In this document: positions 5,895-5,966 of the stretch, in pieces
Numbering within the stretch: the stretch's first letter is position 1
How the letters are laid out: every line of letters begins with the position of its first letter
Assembly: GCA_022567275.1 (NCBI GenBank)
Contig: JADFHH010000120.1
Coordinates: 1-5,966, forward strand
Source: Pseudomonadota bacterium
GTDB taxonomy: Bacteria > Pseudomonadota > Alphaproteobacteria > Rhizobiales > Methyloligellaceae
Length of the DNA stretch: 5,966 bases
Reading direction: 5' to 3'
Translations under genes and position numbers: made by a program
The notes under the pieces: model-generated
Seen by the model: only the letters and a program-made list of their open reading frames with translations
Databases searched by the model: none
Told to the model about the DNA's origin: nothing

Positions 5895-5966
5895 AAACCA
5901 AAACTGTTGCATTGTAGCGCGAACGCTATCACATAATTGCCGGAATACCGGAATAGTGATGAACAC

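Noticed and set aside
5904..5936. Plus-strand promoter for a divergent gene (TTGCAT and CATAAT)
   Set aside because: The -35 matches at only about three bases and the spacer is near 19, so it is not better than chance; no gene start is visible before the window ends.
5721..5966. Minus-strand frame of 81 codons running through the rpmB upstream region
   Set aside because: It overlaps the 5' end of rpmB in another frame, covers the promoter and hairpins, and shows no family motif; the start near the window edge has no visible ribosome binding site.

Overview
The window reads as a chromosomal piece of a GC-rich alphaproteobacterium. The clearest lineage cue is the right-hand L28 protein, with its C-terminal block [19 protein letters not shown]. 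ZapE and the TcuA/TcuB pair fit a proteobacterium that respires aerobically. The species cannot be named from this sequence alone.

Layout. Positions 1-5394 hold five plus-strand genes packed as one apparent operon. They are the C-terminal half of an MFS transporter (1-747, its start lies outside the window), a nitronate monooxygenase-family flavoprotein (774-1763), the AFG1-type ATPase ZapE (1777-2898), the FAD-dependent tricarballylate dehydrogenase TcuA (2907-4307) and its membrane electron-transfer partner TcuB (4294-5394). The gaps are 26, 13 and 8 bases, followed by a 14-base overlap, so there is no room for internal intergenic promoters; any operon promoter must lie left of the window or inside a coding region. 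After an 85-base convergent gap comes rpmB on the minus strand (5480-5770). It has a good sigma70-like promoter (5824-5852) and a leader with two small hairpins, one of which covers part of the ribosome binding site. A strong GC-rich inverted repeat (5865-5894) sits just upstream of that promoter.

How the genes may work together. TcuA oxidises tricarballylate to cis-aconitate, and TcuB takes the electrons from the flavin through two Fe-S centres into the membrane and on to quinone. The product enters the TCA cycle. The usual partners TcuC (transporter) and TcuR (LysR regulator) are not seen in the window; the MFS protein at the left end is an untested candidate for uptake or export. The nitronate monooxygenase family includes enzymes that destroy propionate-3-nitronate, a poison of succinate dehydrogenase, and tricarballylate is itself a TCA-cycle inhibitor. 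One reading, which is inference, is an operon for handling TCA-cycle antimetabolites with zapE embedded in it. No mobile element, CRISPR array, tRNA or rRNA was seen, and every gene looks intact apart from the one cut by the window edge. The content is mostly known families; the operon grouping and the rpmB leader are the parts worth a second look.
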